From assembly GCA_027487735.1 (NCBI GenBank), contig JAIYDA010000052.1, positions 1 through 42,671 of the forward strand: a stretch of 42,671 nucleotides of DNA, in the 5' to 3' direction. The position numbers and the translations under genes were made by a program. The stretch comes from Planctomycetaceae bacterium (GTDB lineage Bacteria > Planctomycetota > Phycisphaerae > Phycisphaerales > UBA1924). Numbering within the stretch: position 1 is the stretch's first letter; every line of letters starts with the position of its first letter. The notes under the pieces were generated by a model. It was not told where the DNA came from and did not search any database. It saw only the letters and a program-made list of their open reading frames with translations. Positions 10,638 to 18,500 of this stretch are shown piece after piece.

Positions 10638-12164
10638 CTACGCCCGCTCGCTCAGCACGCCGCTCAGCTTGCCCCACAGGTCATCCAGCCTGCCCATGAA
10701 CGCGCTGCGATCAGGCAGCCCCATGGCGCACGCCAGCAGCAGCTCGATCATCGCGTGATAGTCGTCCAGCCCGATAAACTCCGGGCCCACCTCGTAGCGC
10801 GTCAGCGTCCCGGCCTGCGCTTCATCCAGGCGCGACATGTTGTGATAGTTGCCCAAAGGCAAGCACACGCACATCGCCTCGTAGCCGAACGCGCAGAAGA
10901 CGCTCGCCTCGCACGCGCCGCCCGCCATCAGCTTGCGCTGCCACTTCCAGGTGGGCAGCTCGCTCAGCTTCTGGCTCGCCGTCACGGTGCTCCCGCCGCC
11001 AGCGATGTCCTGCGCCCGCTGCGCCACCGCATCCACCAGCGTGGGCGAGAAGACGCTCACGCGGTCGCCCACGCGCACGATGACGCCGCCATGAATCGGG
11101 CTCTCCGCGAAGCTCCGGCTGTTTTCCAGCGCAATCACGCGGGCATTCTCTTCCATCGTTCCCAATCGGCACGCGGCGATCGCGCCGACAAACCCGATCT
11201 CTTCCGCACGCGTGAACAGCAGCCGCACGTGGCTCACCTGCTGCGCAAACTTCGGGTCACTCGCCGCGGCGCGGGCAAGCACGTGCATCGTGCTCAGGGC
11301 TGCCGCCGCCGCAGAGAGGTCGTCGCACGCGAGCGTGTAGGCCCTGTTTCCCTCGATGCGAGCCGGGCCTACGTCCCACACGCCCACGTCGCCAGGCTTC
11401 ACCCACGTCAACATGTTCGCCTTGCCATCCAGCTCGCAGATGTATCGCTTGAAGCGCTGGTCGGGCGCCTCGCTCGGTCCGATGATGGTGCCCTTCGTGA
11501 AGGCGGGCTTATCGATGTCGCTCGCGCCATCGCCTTCCACATCGAGCCTGCCGTGCAGCACGATGCGCGCACCCGGAAAGTACTCGCTCATCACGCCGCC
11601 CCGAAAGCTCAGCTCCACCATCGTGGGTGCGATCACCCGCTCCACCACAAACGCCGGGTGGTCGAGGTGGGCAGTGATGTACAAAGGTCGCTGCACGCCC
11701 GGCGCAGCGGCGGGCGGCGCGCTCCCCTGCGAGAGGCTCGCCGCGAGCGCATGCAGAGCTTCCGCAGCAGCGTGGGCCGCGGCTGCTGCTGCGTCCTTGG
11801 TGTGCTCCTTGCCGCCCGCCTCGCGCGCAAAGGCACTGCTGAGTTTGCCAGGAATCGCCGCGAGCTTTTGCGCCGCGATCTGCTGCAAGTACTGAATATT
11901 GCTCGCGGCACGCTCGGAAAGGCCCGGACCCTCGACGCTGGGTTCGACCGGTGACGCAAGGCTGAGCACGAGGTTGCCCGCCGCGTCCTGCTCGAGCACG
12001 ATGTTTGGGTGGTCGGCGACGAACCGCTCAATCCACGCGACCACACGGTGCTCATGCCCCGCCGCGGTGGGAATCTGCGTGAGCTCGAGGAGCCAGCGCT
12101 CGAACTGCGCAGCGTCTCCCTCGCGCAGGAGGGAGCGATGCCATATTGCAGCAGGTGCGGTCAT
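10638..12164 (-). CDS. M42-like zinc/cobalt aminopeptidase with N-terminal insertion
   Basis: The 508-residue protein carries the co-catalytic metallopeptidase ligands in the right order: HLD at 166-168 (ITAHLDHP), the bridging Asp in CDDLSA at 280-285, the general-base Glu pair in TRAEEIGF at 318-325, a Glu in IALENSR near 347, and a late His in LPLGNYHNMS. This is the pattern of the M42/M28 (clan MH) aminopeptidases that form large cytosolic complexes. Residues about 75-158 form an Ala-rich, probably helical insertion between the N-terminal strand (NLVLSLA) and the first metal ligand, absent from typical members of about 340-360 aa. There is no signal peptide. Specificity cannot be read from sequence. 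The ATG at 12164 is preceded by pyrimidines, not a ribosome binding site. Confidence 0.85.
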   Translation of the reverse strand: MTAPAAIWHRSLLREGDAAQFERWLLELTQIPTAAGHEHRVVAWIERFVADHPNIVLEQDAAGNLVLSLASPVEPSVEGPGLSERAASNIQYLQQIAAQKLAAIPGKLSSAFAREAGGKEHTKDAAAAAAHAAAEALHALAASLSQGSAPPAAAPGVQRPLYITAHLDHPAFVVERVIAPTMVELSFRGGVMSEYFPGARIVLHGRLDVEGDGASDIDKPAFTKGTIIGPSEAPDQRFKRYICELDGKANMLTWVKPGDVGVWDVGPARIEGNRAYTLACDDLSAAAAALSTMHVLARAAASDPKFAQQVSHVRLLFTRAEEIGFVGAIAACRLGTMEENARVIALENSRSFAESPIHGGVIVRVGDRVSVFSPTLVDAVAQRAQDIAGGGSTVTASQKLSELPTWKWQRKLMAGGACEASVFCAFGYEAMCVCLPLGNYHNMSRLDEAQAGTLTRYEVGPEFIGLDDYHAMIELLLACAMGLPDRSAFMGRLDDLWGKLSGVLSERA

Positions 12165-12359
12165 GGCGGGAGGATAGGTGAAGCTGTTCGGAAGGTGTCA
12201 AGGGCAGCAGAATTCGGCGTGCGGACACCCCACACGAACATTCACGCTTCGCTGCTGCAAGATTGGAGGCTGGCGTGCCCAATGATCGCGGAGAGACGTA
12301 CCGAGAGACGTGTTTCAGGCCTTCGGAGCTTCTGCCTCCGCAACTCAGAGAGAGAGATC

Positions 12360-13205
12360 ATGCACACCAGTTTTCTTCCCGCCGCAGTCTGCTGCGCCGC
12401 GCTTGCTGCCCCTAGCGCGCACGCAGCCCTCAACCTCATTCCGAGCACCAGCCCGCTGTCGCACGCGAGTAACCTCGTCGCGAACGGCAGCTTTGAAGTC
12501 GGCGCGCCCGTGATGAGCGCGCCGGTGGCGTGGGCCAACCCCTCGATCGCCGGCAACACCGTGCCACCAGGCTGGATTGCCACGGGCACCACCTCGACTT
12601 ACGCCACATGGGGAAACACGGGCGTCGCAGGCCAGGGCATCCGTGGCTCAGCCGCCTTTCCCGATGGTTCGAACGGGCTCTACTTTGGCAACCTCTTTAC
12701 GGGCGTGAACCTCACTCCAACGTTCCAGCCCTCGGGGCGGGTCACGTTTCCCGGCACGCCCGTGTTTACGCCCACCTTTGGCGGGTCGTGCACGCTGACC
12801 CAAGTCGTGAACACCCACCTTTCGCCCGCCCCCTCATACCTCTTCTCGTTCTGGACCTCGGGCGAAGACGCGGCTGTGCCGGGCAATGCCTACGCCCCCG
12901 GCATCATGGGCTTGCAAGTCACGAATGTGCTGCCCGGCGATCCGATTCAGTACCTCTCGATTCCCAGCGGAGCGAGCGCGAGCAACGCACGCGTCTACAC
13001 CTTCAGCTTCGTGCCGCTCAATCCTTCACTCCCCGTCGCGATCAAGTTCATCAACTGGGGCCACGTGAACTCCATCGCCGGTGCGCCCGCGCCCTTCAGC
13101 ACCGAGCTCGTGCTCGACGATGTGATCATCAACGCGGTGCCCGCCCCTGGGGCCTTGGGGTTGATGGGTGCGGGCTTGCTGATGCGCAGGCGTCGTCGCG
13201 CGTGA
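12360..13205 (+). CDS. secreted PEP-CTERM-type sorting protein
   Basis: The 281-residue product has a signal peptide (cleavage probable at AHA-A, residue about 22), a beta-rich secreted part starting with NLVANGSFEVG, a phrase common in extracellular lectin-like proteins with a single choice-of-anchor domain, and a C-terminal sorting tail: VPAPGALGLMGAGLL followed by an Arg cluster. In PEP-CTERM systems an exosortase recognises this tail and moves or trims the protein at the envelope; no exosortase gene is in the window. ATG 12360 is preceded by a GAGAGAGATC purine run that serves as ribosome binding site. The same GAGAGATCATG leader precedes the second PEP-CTERM gene at 36114. The biological role is unknown; exopolysaccharide or cell-surface association is the general expectation for the family. 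Confidence 0.88.
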   Translation: MHTSFLPAAVCCAALAAPSAHAALNLIPSTSPLSHASNLVANGSFEVGAPVMSAPVAWANPSIAGNTVPPGWIATGTTSTYATWGNTGVAGQGIRGSAAFPDGSNGLYFGNLFTGVNLTPTFQPSGRVTFPGTPVFTPTFGGSCTLTQVVNTHLSPAPSYLFSFWTSGEDAAVPGNAYAPGIMGLQVTNVLPGDPIQYLSIPSGASASNARVYTFSFVPLNPSLPVAIKFINWGHVNSIAGAPAPFSTELVLDDVIINAVPAPGALGLMGAGLLMRRRRRA

Positions 13206-13243
13206 ACGAGCGTGCGTGTCGCACAGACGACGGGGTGAGCCGC

Positions 13244-13276
13244 CGCCGCATGCATCGACAACGATGCATCGCGGCG
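13244..13276 (+). terminator. strong stem-loop after the PEP-CTERM gene
   Basis: Bases 13244-13257 pair with 13262-13276 around the loop ACAA, giving about 14 base pairs with one bulged C. It lies 38 bp after the stop of the PEP-CTERM gene and 27 bp before tRNA-Val. There is no T-run after it, so it may be a transcript-stabilising hairpin or a factor-dependent terminator rather than an intrinsic one. Confidence 0.45.
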
Positions 13277-13302
13277 TTCTCGCGCGTATCCTGCGAGAAG
13301 CC

Positions 13303-13375
13303 GGGCGGGTAGCTCAACGGCTAGAGCATTCGCCTTACACGCGAAGGGTTCAGGGTTCGAATCCCTGCCTGCCCA
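13303..13375 (+). tRNA. tRNA-Val, anticodon UAC
   Basis: The 73-nt cloverleaf is complete. The acceptor arms GGGCGGG (13303-13309) and CCTGCCC (13368-13374) pair with one G-U. The D arm uses GCTC/GAGC. The anticodon stem TTCGC/GCGAA encloses the loop CTTACAC, whose middle bases TAC at 13336-13338 read valine codons GUA/GUG and probably GUU. The T arm is CAGGG-TTCGAAT-CCCTG. The discriminator is A at 13375 and the 3' CCA is not encoded. It stands alone, with a repeat element immediately downstream. Confidence 0.97.
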
Positions 13376-13384
13376 TTCAAAGAG

Positions 13385-13544
13385 GTGTCGAAAGAGAGAG
13401 GTGTCGAGGTTTCGAGGTGTCGAGGTGTCAAGGCACCCAGGTTTCAAGGGGGAGCAGGGCTGAGCCACTTCAGAGTTTGCGTTCATCTGCTTCTCCCCCC
13501 TCGACCCCTCGACACCTTGAAACCTCGACACCTCTCTTCCCCCC
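13385..13544. repeat. inverted-repeat element of GAGGTGTC octamers between tRNA-Val and waaA
   Basis: Left arm, about 13392-13430, is a run of octamers GAGGTGTC, GAGGTTTC, GAGGTGTC, GAGGTGTC on the plus strand. The right arm, about 13500-13538, is the reverse complement with about three mismatches over some 38 bases (CCTCGACA...CTTGAAACCTCGACAC). The centre at about 13455-13490 is unrelated, non-repetitive sequence. The element ends in CCCCCC directly before the waaA start codon. Confidence 0.85.
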
Positions 13545-14861
13545 ATGCGTCCGCTCGATCTCCTCTACATCCCCCTCGCGCTCGCGACCGCGCCCTGGTG
13601 GGCGACCAAGAAGCGCGTGGGGTGGCGCGAGCGGCTGGGGTGGCAGGGGCCAAAGGCGCTCTCGGGTGGTCGCAAGCGGGTGCTGCTGCATGCCGTGTCG
13701 GTGGGTGAGGTCTCGGCGTTGCGGGCCCTGGTGCCTCTGCTCACGCCCCACGTCGATGTCGTGGTGTCCGCCACCACCGATACCGGGCTCGCCCGGGCCC
13801 ACGAGCTGTATGGCAAGCACGAGGCAGCCCACCCCAGCTTTGCGCAGGTTGTGCGCTTTCCGCTGGATTTTTCCTGGGGCGTCGAGAAGTTTCTCGACGC
13901 GATCGACCCAGCCGCGGTCGCGCTCGTGGAGCTTGAAGTCTGGCCCAACTTCGTGCGCGAGTGCCACGAGCGGCACGTGCCCATCTGCATCATCAATGGC
14001 AGGCTCAGCGAGCGCAGCCACGCTGGATATAAGAAGATACGCCGCCCCTTCGGCAAGTGGCTCCGCATGCTGAGCTGGGTGGGCGTGCAGGACCGCACCT
14101 ACGCCGGGCGATTCATCGACCTTGGGTGCGAGGCGAGCAAGGTGCTGCTGACCGGGAGCATGAAGTGGGACAGTGCGACAATCAGTGCGCAGGTGCCTGG
14201 GGCTGAAGAACTTGCGCGAGAGATGGGGATCGATCGCGCGCGCCCGCTCGTGGTGGCAGGCAGCACCGCCGAGGACGAAGAGGCGTTGCTGCATGCGAGC
14301 GTGCCCGCTGGGGTGCAGTTGCTGTGCGCGCCGCGCAAGCCGGAGCGATTTGCGGAGGCAGCGCGGGCGATGCCGGGGTGTGTGAGGCGGTCGCAAGGTG
14401 TTGCGAGGGCGGGAGATAGATTCCTGCTCGACACGATCGGCGAGCTCCGCAAGGCGTATGCGCTGGCGGATGTGGTCGTGATGGGGAGAAGTTTTGGGAC
14501 GTTGTATGGGTCAGACCCGGTCGAGCCAATCGCGGTGGGGAAGGCGACGGTCATTGGCCCGGCGCATCGCGATTTTCAGGTGATGGTTGATGCGCTCGTG
14601 GCGGGGGGTGGGCTGGAAGTGACGGATCGGGCAGGGCTTGCGGGCACACTGGCTCGGCTGCTAGCGGATGGCGCGGCGCGGGCGATGCTGGCGGAGCGAG
14701 GCCAGCGGGTGATCGTGGCGCAGCAGGGGGCAAGCGAGCGGTATGCGGAGTTGTTGTTGCACGAGGCTGGGGTGCGCGGGGGTGGGGGCGCAGGTGGGGC
14801 CGGAGGTGGGGGGGTGGAGCAGGAGACAGAGCCCGCGGCGGCAATCTCGCAACGGAAATGA
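13545..14861 (+). CDS. waaA: 3-deoxy-D-manno-octulosonic acid (Kdo) transferase
   Basis: WaaA (KdtA) adds Kdo residues from CMP-Kdo to lipid A precursor at the inner membrane, so its presence indicates LPS-type outer membrane lipid. The 438-residue protein shows the family pattern: a short N-terminal membrane-associating segment (LLYIPLALATAPWW), HAVSVGEVSALR at 49-60 with the acceptor-side catalytic-type Glu55, DTGLARAHEL, VELEVWPNFVRECHERHVP, INGRLSERS, VLLTGSMKWD, APRKPERFAEA, and a C-terminal GT-B half with MGRSFGTLYGSDPVEPIAVGK (about 308-328). The Gly-rich tail after residue 410 (RGGGGAGGAGGGG) is extra. The ATG at 13545 directly abuts the preceding repeat element, so there is no Shine-Dalgarno sequence; an internal start would lose the N-terminal helix and is less likely. 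Confidence 0.93.
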   Translation: MRPLDLLYIPLALATAPWWATKKRVGWRERLGWQGPKALSGGRKRVLLHAVSVGEVSALRALVPLLTPHVDVVVSATTDTGLARAHELYGKHEAAHPSFAQVVRFPLDFSWGVEKFLDAIDPAAVALVELEVWPNFVRECHERHVPICIINGRLSERSHAGYKKIRRPFGKWLRMLSWVGVQDRTYAGRFIDLGCEASKVLLTGSMKWDSATISAQVPGAEELAREMGIDRARPLVVAGSTAEDEEALLHASVPAGVQLLCAPRKPERFAEAARAMPGCVRRSQGVARAGDRFLLDTIGELRKAYALADVVVMGRSFGTLYGSDPVEPIAVGKATVIGPAHRDFQVMVDALVAGGGLEVTDRAGLAGTLARLLADGAARAMLAERGQRVIVAQQGASERYAELLLHEAGVRGGGGAGGAGGGGVEQETEPAAAISQRK

Positions 14862-15542
14862 CTGGGGGGTGGTCCGGCGCGTTGAGGGGGCAACAATGCC
14901 CGCTCCAGAGAAGACAGGGGTTTGGGTGGGTGGGAGGGGAGCGAAGGGTGCAATGCGCGGGCTTTGTGTACGCCAGGATGGTCTTGGCAGAGCACGTGCG
15001 GGCGACGTCAACACGGACTGGGTGCTTGGCAGGGTTGATAAGCGTGCCGTCGATCGTGGGAACAGGCCCCCCGTGGTCGTGCGTATCGACGCTCTGCCGG
15101 TGAGCACAGCGGGCGCGACAGTGCCCTGCTGAAGAACAGCACCTAAGGCGCGAGGCCAAGGCTCGCACCCAAGGCACCCACGCAAGGTGCAAGCCGAGAC
15201 GAGCACGCAGCGCTTGCCCTCGCAGAAAGCCACCGAGCGAAACGACAGAAGCTCGGAGAGGCGGCAGAGTGCACCGGCAAGCACGCACAATGAGCAGGCA
15301 TGTCGGTGATGGCTTGTGTTGGGCCGGCGTAGGTCCTGAGTCGGTCATGAGTGGGGTATGAGTGGGGTATGGGAGCAGTGGTCGGGCGCTGGCTGAAAAG
15401 CGAGAGCGTCGGCAGTCGTGGGTGGAACGGAGTCGGTGGGCGAGGTGTTGGGCAAAGAGTTGGAAAAGGCATCGGTGGGTGGTTCGCTGGTGCCCGGGTG
15501 GAAGCGGAGAATGGCGGCGAGTTGGCAAGCGGAGTTGCACGT
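14862..15542. other. 681-bp spacer without a convincing gene, upstream of the subtilase
   Basis: Between the waaA stop and the chosen subtilase start I see no gene I can support. Open frames exist on both strands but have arbitrary composition. A direct repeat of the 11-mer ATGAGTGGGGT occurs at 15347-15357 and 15358-15368, followed by a third partial copy. The last 190 bases are G-rich on the plus strand. If the subtilase started at 15351 instead of 15543, its first 64 residues would be a G/W/R-rich stretch unlike an export signal. The spacer probably holds the subtilase promoter and a long leader. Confidence 0.5.
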
Positions 15543-18500
15543 ATGACGACCAAGTCGAGCACGATTGTTCCGGGCGGTGCGCAGCGTTTGAGCGACAAGC
15601 TGGGCGCGCGAGAGGCATTGGGGGACAGTGTGGGTCGTGCGGCGCGGCGCATCGCGCGGCTGGCTCGGGCCATGGTGGGGGTGCAGGGTCGTGCGGCGAG
15701 CCTGGGCTCGATGGGGCAGGTCTCTTTCGAGCAGCTTGAGGGGCGGCAGTTGCTGAGCCTGGAGGCCCTGCCCGCGAGCGCGAGCTGGACGCGCTGGGGC
15801 GAGGCGATGGTGCCCGCGGTGACCAACTCGTACATCATCACGTTCAACGACTACCAGAGCGACGACAACGCGCGGCTCATGACGCAGGACGCGGTCGCGT
15901 CGCTGGGCGTCACGGCGACGAACATCACGCCCATCGGGCGCGGCATGTGGGCGACGTTTACGACGCAGGGCGCGATCACGCCCGCGATGGCAAAGCGCCT
16001 TGCGCAGAGCATGCCTCAGGTCGAGTGGGTGGAGCCCAACCAGATTCGGAAGTCGTCGGCGGTGCCCAACGACGCGGAGTACAACACGCAGTGGTTCCAC
16101 AATAACACCGGGCAGTTCCCGCCCGACTCGACGAACCCCCTCCCGGGTGTGGAGGACGCGGACATCGACACTGAGCAGGCGTGGGACATCACGATCGGCT
16201 CACGCGACGTGATCATCGGCGTGATCGATACGGGCGTGGACATCGACCACCCCGACCTCCGCAACAACATCTGGACGAACCCGGGCGAGATCGCCGGCAA
16301 CGGCATCGACGACGACGCGAACGGGTATGTGGACGACGTGAACGGGTATGACTTCGCGATGCTCGACAACGATCCGCGCGAGGAGTTTGACCCGCGCGGC
16401 AACGGCGAGGACGTCATCCCGGTGTTTGCGCACGGCACGGCGGTGGCGGGCGTCATCGCGGCGGTGGGCAACAACGGCACGGGCGTGACGGGCGTTGCGT
16501 GGAACCTGAGCATCCTGCCCATGAAGATCGCGCAGACCGACGGCTCGCTGAGCACGGGCGCGATCGTGGCGGCGCATGCCTATGCGACGCTGCTGCGTGA
16601 GCGCGGCATCAACCTCGTCGCGACGAACAACAGTTACGGCGGCTACGGCGGTGCCGAGCAGTTCTACGAGGACTCGACGGAGACGACGCGAGGCGCAGAG
16701 CGCGCCGCGATTCAGCGCTATCTCGACTCGGGCGGCACGTTCATCGCGGCGGCTGGCAACGACAGCTTCAACAACGACAACGCGTTCACCGATCCCAACG
16801 GCAGCACGGCCTACCCGGCGAGCTACAGCCTGCCCGGACTCATCTCGGTCGCGGCGACGAACCGCCAGGATGGCCTCGCGGGCTTCAGCAACTTTGGCGT
16901 GCAGACGGTGGACCTGGCGGCCCCGGGCGAGGACATCCGCACGACGTTCTTTGAGAACGGTCAGAGCACGTATATCACGACGGCGGGCACGAGCTTCGCT
17001 GCCCCGGTGGTGGCGGGCATCGTGGGCCTCATCAAGAGCATCAAGCCCAACGCGAGCGCGGTGGAGATTCGCGAGCTGCTCATCAACACGAGCGATCCGC
17101 TCCCTGGCCTGCAAGGGCTGGTTCGCAGCGGCGGTCGCGTGAACGCAGGCCGCGCGGTGCGGGCCGCGAGCATCGACGGCCCGATCGTGCAGGCCTTCCT
17201 GCCTGGCCCGCAGACGACGCAGTTTGACGCGGTGACGGGCTCGCCCCTCAGCACGCTTGCGTTTACGTTCAGCGAGGCGATTGCTCCCGGAACGCTGAGC
17301 ACCAGCACGGTGACGCTGCTGGGCGACGGCGCGGACAACATCTTTGGCACGGGCGACGATGTTGTCGTGCCCGTGAGCAGCGTGGGCCTTGCCTCGGGCA
17401 ACACACGCCGCGTGAACATCGGGCTGAACCTTGCAGGCTTTGCGGGCCAGCGCCTGCCCGTGGACAACTATCGCATCACGCTTGGCGCTGCGGGCTTCCG
17501 CGACAGCCAGGGCAACCGCCTGAACGGCAACAACGTGAGCGGGCAGGACGAGGTCCGCACGTTCCGCGTCGTTGCGACGAGCGCGGACAACGAGCCCAAC
17601 GAGACGTTCGCCACAGCGACGCGCGTGAACTTCGATGCCAGCGGCACGGCAACGCTCAACGGCGCGACCATCGGCAACGGGCCTGCGGGCGTGTTCGATG
17701 TCGACATGTACCGCGTCGACCTTGCCACGGGCGGGCAGATCTCGGCGCAGGTGGTGGCGCAGCGTCTCACGGGCGGCAGCACGCTGGACAGCTATCTGCG
17801 GCTCTTTAGCGCCACGGGCCAGGAGCTGGTGGATAACGACCAGGCCTTCGGGCAGGACGCGGCGGTGGACTTCTTCGTCCGCACGGGCGGCACGTATTAC
17901 ATTGGCGTGAGCGGCGCGGGCAACGAGACGTACAACGCCGTCGATGCGACGGGCGTGCGGACGCAGTCGCGCGGCAACTATCGCCTCGACATCGCGGTGC
18001 GCCTGAGCCAGGACGACGTGCTGGAGTACAACGGTCGGAACAACGCGGTGATCGGGCAGCCCTCGCTGCCCCTGAACATCCCGCGCGGCGGCGAGCCTGT
18101 CTTCCCGCCCACGAGCACGCAGGGCACGACGACGGCCGCGATCAACGTGACCGACTCGCGCCAGGTGCTGGATGTGAACCTGTCGCTGGTCGCCGAGCAC
18201 ACGGCGGTGGGAGACTTGCAGGTCTCGCTCATCGCGCCCAACGGCCGCGAGGTCGTGCTGATGAATCAGCGTGGCGGCACGGCGGACAACCTGGGGACGT
18301 TCACGTTCACGGGCGGCTTGCCCGTTGCGTCGCAGTTCCTGACCTTTGACGACGAGGCGGCAACCGGCATTCTGTCGGCGCCCACGCCTTATGTTGGCGC
18401 GTATCAGCCTGAGAACGCCCTGGGCGGCTTTGACGGCCTGAGCGGGCTGGGCAACTGGACGCTCCGCATCTTTGATGCGAAGGCGACGGACGCGGGGCGG

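Noticed and set aside
13303..13544. Mobile element integrated at the tRNA-Val gene
   Set aside because: No integrase, no duplicated tRNA 3' end, and only 169 bp before the next housekeeping gene.
14743..15132. A 129-codon frame after waaA, with a stretch that looks slightly protein-like
   Set aside because: No ribosome binding site, overlaps the waaA end, and composition is like the surrounding spacer; not enough to call a gene or pseudogene.
15351..15542. Upstream extension of the subtilase to 15351
   Set aside because: The 64 added residues are Gly/Trp/Arg-rich and do not resemble an export signal; ATG 15543 has a ribosome binding site.
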